A DNA stretch of 64,000 bases from Tilletia caries (lineage: Eukaryota > Basidiomycota > Exobasidiomycetes > Tilletiales > Tilletiaceae): the NCBI GenBank assembly GCA_032718865.1, contig JALUTQ010000003.1, forward strand, positions 1,146,001 through 1,210,000, in the 5' to 3' direction. The position numbers and the translations under genes are program-made. Below the pieces are notes generated by a model. It saw only the letters and a program-made list of their open reading frames with translations. It ran no database searches and was not told the DNA's origin. Shown piece after piece: positions 60,902 through 64,000 of the stretch; the stretch's first letter is position 1, and each line of letters opens with the position of its first letter.

Positions 60902-62896
60902 TCAAACAATAAGAGCGTCGACTAGCTCTTCAGCGCGAATGCCGTCGTGACTCATCTTCCGCCATCGCTCCTGAGCATCGAGAGCTTCTTCGACCTCTCC
61001 TTGCAAGCATCCCATCGCCCGAAGTTTCGTTTCATCAAGTCGAGCGAACGAGGTCGCCTTGACTACTCCTTCTGCAGTCATCTTCGTGACCAAAGCATAG
61101 CACAGCTTTATGCGTGCTGCTAGAGCAGTGAAAGTGATGTCGGGACCGAACGTTGGAGCGGGCGGCGGTACAGAGTGACGGCGAGAAGGTCCAGCCTCTG
61201 GATCTGCGCGTCGAACCCCCCTTGCCTTTCACCTGAGCGTTCGAGCGATTAGCTGACATCGATCGATTGGATGAAAAGGATGGAGCACTTCGTCTCGGGC
61301 GGCTTGCGAGTTGTGACAGGGAAGGAAGATCTGAGTCGGATCCATAGTCGTCCTCGCCGAGGAGATGATCGCGATCTTCATCTTCATCTTCACTGAGAGC
61401 ATGCTGAGTAGATGTTGAGCTGCGTCGACGGTTCTTGGCCTTCTTTGCCGCGATATCGCATGCCCTGTCGAACGTCAAATTGTTTGGGATGCGCTGGGTG
61501 CTGTTGTTCCGATTGTCGTAGTAAACGCTCGCCACCCAGTTGTCGAGCAGAACGTTTGTAATGGGCACATGAATGCCTCCTCGAATGATCCAGCAAACGG
61601 AACTGGAGCAAGTGCCGTCTGCGCATTCATGGATGCGCGAGATATCGGCGGCTAGTTTGGCCTTGTCTTCCTCCTCCTCGTTCTTGACCTTCGGCTTCTT
61701 CTTCGACTTGGAGCGCCCAGCATCGCCTGAAAAAAAATCGCTCTCACCGTCGTCGGCGTTCTTCTTGCGTTTTCCAGATTGGGTAGATGCTTTCGTCTTG
61801 CTCGTCTTGCTCGTCTTCTTGACGTCGAGGACCTCGAACTCGTCGTCCAGCTCGTCGGACTCTTCCTCATCACTCTCCTTCTGAGAATTGACGGAGTGAC
61901 GAGAAGCAGAAGCAGAAGTGCCTTGATTCGGCCTCTCCTGAGCTTGGTTTTTGAGCGCCTATTGATGGTGCGACTGCTTCGGGCGACCGTGTGAGCATGA
62001 CGAACCCCTCTCGCTTTCGCGTACGCAGCTTGGTGGTGAACGACGTGAAGTCTTTGTCTCCTTGAATTTCCATCCAGCTTGTCCAGGGACCTCCAGCATT
62101 GATGCGGCCCTTGACCTGAAGTTTGTCGTAAATCGGTGTACCGCACCCTTCTTCTGCTGCCGCGTCGATCACAATGTGGCTGAATGCTTGGAAGCTGATC
62201 GTGTCTTGAAGGTATAGAAGGGTGACCTCCTTCTCTTTGGCTGGCCGTCCTCGACCTTTCTTGCTGGAAGAAGCGGTCGATCGCGCCGTGCCCGACATCG
62301 TAAGGCTGATTTGGAACTCTTCCTTGGCGTCATCAGGTGCTGCAGCTGGCAAGATGGGATGTTGAGATTCGGTGGATGAATGCGAAGTGGAAGTTTTGAA
62401 TAGTATGGCTCAAGCACAACTCACCAATATTCTTATTATTGGAAGCTGTCTTCGAAGCAGAAACAGCCTTATTGCCCTTCTTCTTTGCTGGCTCAGGCTC
62501 GTTCATGCCCCGCATAGACGCTGAAAGAGGAAGATGAGAGAATACATCAGATGTGCGATATCGTATCACATCACACACGCATGGGACTCATCACTCAAGC
62601 CACTTACGACTGTCTTCGCTCCATCTCGTATTCTTCTCCTGGGAATCCTGAGAGTCATTGTTGACTCGAGCCAGATGCTGGTTCTCGGAAAGATTCAAAC
62701 TCTGCAAGGGAGTTCGCCCCGTTCCTCCTTCGAGCACTGCCCCGCGTGTGGGGGTCGACGGCAGAGTCGAAGTCATCTCGGAATCACGTCGAGCCGTCGA
62801 GGTGTCGAAACTTGGACGATGTCCAACAGCGAAGTTCTGAGAGCGAGTCTGAGGACTGAGAGTGAATGCGGTTCGAGTACGAGCTCGTGGTCGCAT
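60902..62896 (-). CDS. TE companion protein with AT-hook-like and Cys/His regions (multi-exon)
   Basis: Exons inferred from open frames: 62896 onward (FDTSTARRDSEMTSTLPSTP), 62520-62430 (NEPEPAKKKGNKAVSASK), then 62340-61990 with KKGRGRPAKEKEV (an AT-hook-like GRP core) and TISFQAFSHIVIDAAAEEG. Next comes an acidic/basic stretch (SDELDDEFEVLDVKKTSKTS) near 61850, and then HECADGTCSSSVCWIIRGG with HVPITNVLLDNWVASVYYD near 61640-61520. The last part (TAEGVVKATSFARLDETKLR to ALIV) ends at 60902. The C..C....C..HVPLTN..L..WA pattern is seen in many basidiomycete transposon-associated proteins. Probably nuclear and DNA-binding. Function unknown. Confidence 0.6.
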
Positions 62897-62995
62897 GAGG
62901 CGGGTCTGATCGCGTGGCTCGGACCTCGGTGCGTTTTTCCAAAAAAAAATTAAATTAAAATTCCCTCATCGGGTCAAGCTTTTCGCAAAGTCCTG

Positions 62996-63240
62996 TATCA
63001 GAGACAGTCAGCGTTGGAAAAATAAACAAGGGAAGGTATGGAAGGGTCAGAGTCACAGCAGAGTTGAGAAATAGGGAGGGTCAGTTATCTTTGAAAGGCC
63101 GCTGGTGGTCAGAATCAGCACCGGTTGCGCGCAAACGAGGCCCAAAGCAACTTCATCGCTACCTCAACGACTAAGGCCTTGCTTTACCTTGTGTGACTAT
63201 GTGTGGATGTGGATGGCATCCAGGTGTCCAGGTAAGAGCA
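62996..63240. repeat. Dispersed repeat R1, copy 2, right part
   Basis: Resumes after the Tc1-type insertion with GGGTCAGAGTCAC and CCCAAAGCAACTTCATCGCT, collinear with 41720-41980. Confidence 0.7.
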
Positions 63241-63372
63241 CGGAAAGGCATGGTTGCGAGGAGGGATGTTGGCCACGCGGAGAAAGGCCTTTTCATTTTC
63301 TCATCATATGTATAACCAAGGAAAGGCGGTGTTTTGCCCTGTTAGGCTCTTATGAGTGCTATTCGGTTTTCA

Positions 63373-63715
63373 GAGCCGGGGGCCCAAAAATTTCAGAGCG
63401 CCCTCACTCAGTTCTGAGCGCGGCGCTGGGCCGACCTATTTCGATCGGCCCACCTCTTCGAGCGCGCGCTCTGGCTCCCGCTCGATTACAGAAGCATCAC
63501 GTGACTTTTGTATTGATCACAAAATCAATACAAAACACAAAATATTGAGAAAGCAGAGGCCGAGCCGGAGAAAGCAGAGCGCACTTTCCGGCGCAAGCGT
63601 TGTTCAGTTGTGGGCGCGCGCTCTGAGAAGCAGATTTTCAGAGCGCGGCGCGAGGGGCCTCGCGCTCTGTGATTGAGCGCCCTTTTTGAGCGCGCGCCCG
63701 CAACTGATCACCGCC
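63373..63715. mobile_element. Motif-saturated island I (GAGCGCGCGCTC)
   Basis: Begins CAGAGCCGGGGGCCC at about 63373, a hAT-like terminus. CAGAGCGC, GAGCGCGCGCTC and GCGCTCTG recur on both strands at 63390-63480 and 63575-63700, with an AT-rich spacer (63490-63560). The right terminus and duplication could not be defined, so it may be truncated. Confidence 0.5.
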
Positions 63716-64000
63716 TGAAGGCGCACGGCTCGCTCTTCGGGAGCTGTGTGTGTGGAGGGTTGCAGACTCCAGTGTGAGACTCTGAGACTGTGAGACTGTG
63801 GGCTGATCGCCGCCGTGCTGTAATCGACGCTTACAAAGGAGGATGCGGATTACAACCGGGCGTCACCCTTTCTGGCTTCACCGCTTCCCGCCAGCTCGCA
63901 CTCATCAACACTCCCGACCTCATCCAGACATCGACAGCAGCGAGCTCGACAACGACGACGACGACGGACGACGGCGGCAGAGACAGAGATAGGATCGCGC
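63716..64000. other. Window end, no gene seen
   Basis: GACTGTGAGACTGTG short repeats near 63778-63800, then a pyrimidine/CGACGA-rich stretch that may be the 5' flank of a gene beyond the window. Confidence 0.3.

Larger units (their letters stand above)
59088..62995. mobile_element. Tc1-type transposon, 3.9 kb, TA duplications, companion gene
   Basis: Ends are inverted 25-bp repeats: CAGTGCATCGCGAAAAGC.. at 59088 and CAGGACTTTGCGAAAAGC.. reading inward from 62995, both continuing TTGACCC. TA dinucleotides flank it (59086-59087 and 62996-62997), the Tc1/mariner signature. Inside are a DD34E transposase (+) and a convergent multi-exon gene (-). It lies inside repeat R1. The 41.7-kb copy of R1 acts as an empty site. 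At 3.9 kb it is well above the usual size for this superfamily because of the extra gene. Confidence 0.9.

Overview
This window is nuclear DNA of a filamentous or yeast-like basidiomycete fungus. Host genes are GC-rich with short GT..AG introns of about 65-95 nt. The recognisable host proteins are fungal: sterol 14-alpha-demethylase, a fungal-type CorA transporter, a DUF3605 protein, the ERMES subunit Mdm34, the CCAAT-factor subunit Hap2 and a Dnm1-type dynamin. The transposon content (chromodomain Ty3/gypsy, Crypton-like recombinase, Tnp2-type and Tc1-type transposases with companion genes) is typical of basidiomycetes. The exact lineage cannot be fixed from sequence alone.

Layout. 1-11,000 holds ERG11/CYP51 (+), a transposon island with a second element nested in it, a DUF3605 gene (-), and divergently from it a large CorA transporter (+). 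11,500-19,750 is a decayed Dnm1-like dynamin gene (-) split by a 6.5-kb Ty3/gypsy chromovirus with two identical 135-bp LTRs and a perfect 5-bp target duplication. 20,000-43,000 is almost wholly accessory: a Crypton-like tyrosine recombinase gene (-), a divergent transposase-like/companion gene pair, dispersed repeats, and a series of short islands packed with one near-palindromic motif each. 44,000-48,200 holds two host genes facing each other, MDM34 (+) and HAP2 (-). 48,300-56,700 holds a 2.1-kb inverted-repeat-bounded segment, an intron-dense minus-strand locus and a Tnp2-type transposase gene. 59,088-62,995 is a complete-looking Tc1-type element of 3.9 kb with TA duplications, 27-bp terminal repeats, a DD34E transposase and a convergent companion gene. 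It sits inside a dispersed repeat whose uninterrupted copy lies near 41.7 kb.

The most unusual signal is a set of at least seven non-coding islands (2,479-3,952; 19,970-20,626; 26,714-27,439; 37,414-38,471; 38,827-39,560; 42,301-42,896; about 63,373-63,715). Each is bounded by inverted termini. Four have clear flanking duplications: 8 bp in three and 10 bp in one. Most share one layout of terminus, dense motif array on both strands, spacer, second array and terminus. The saturating motif is a different near-palindrome in each island. This looks like a collection of non-autonomous, mostly hAT-like elements in which a terminal, probably transposase-binding, motif has been amplified independently each time. 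One spacer appears to carry a captured fragment of a host gene.
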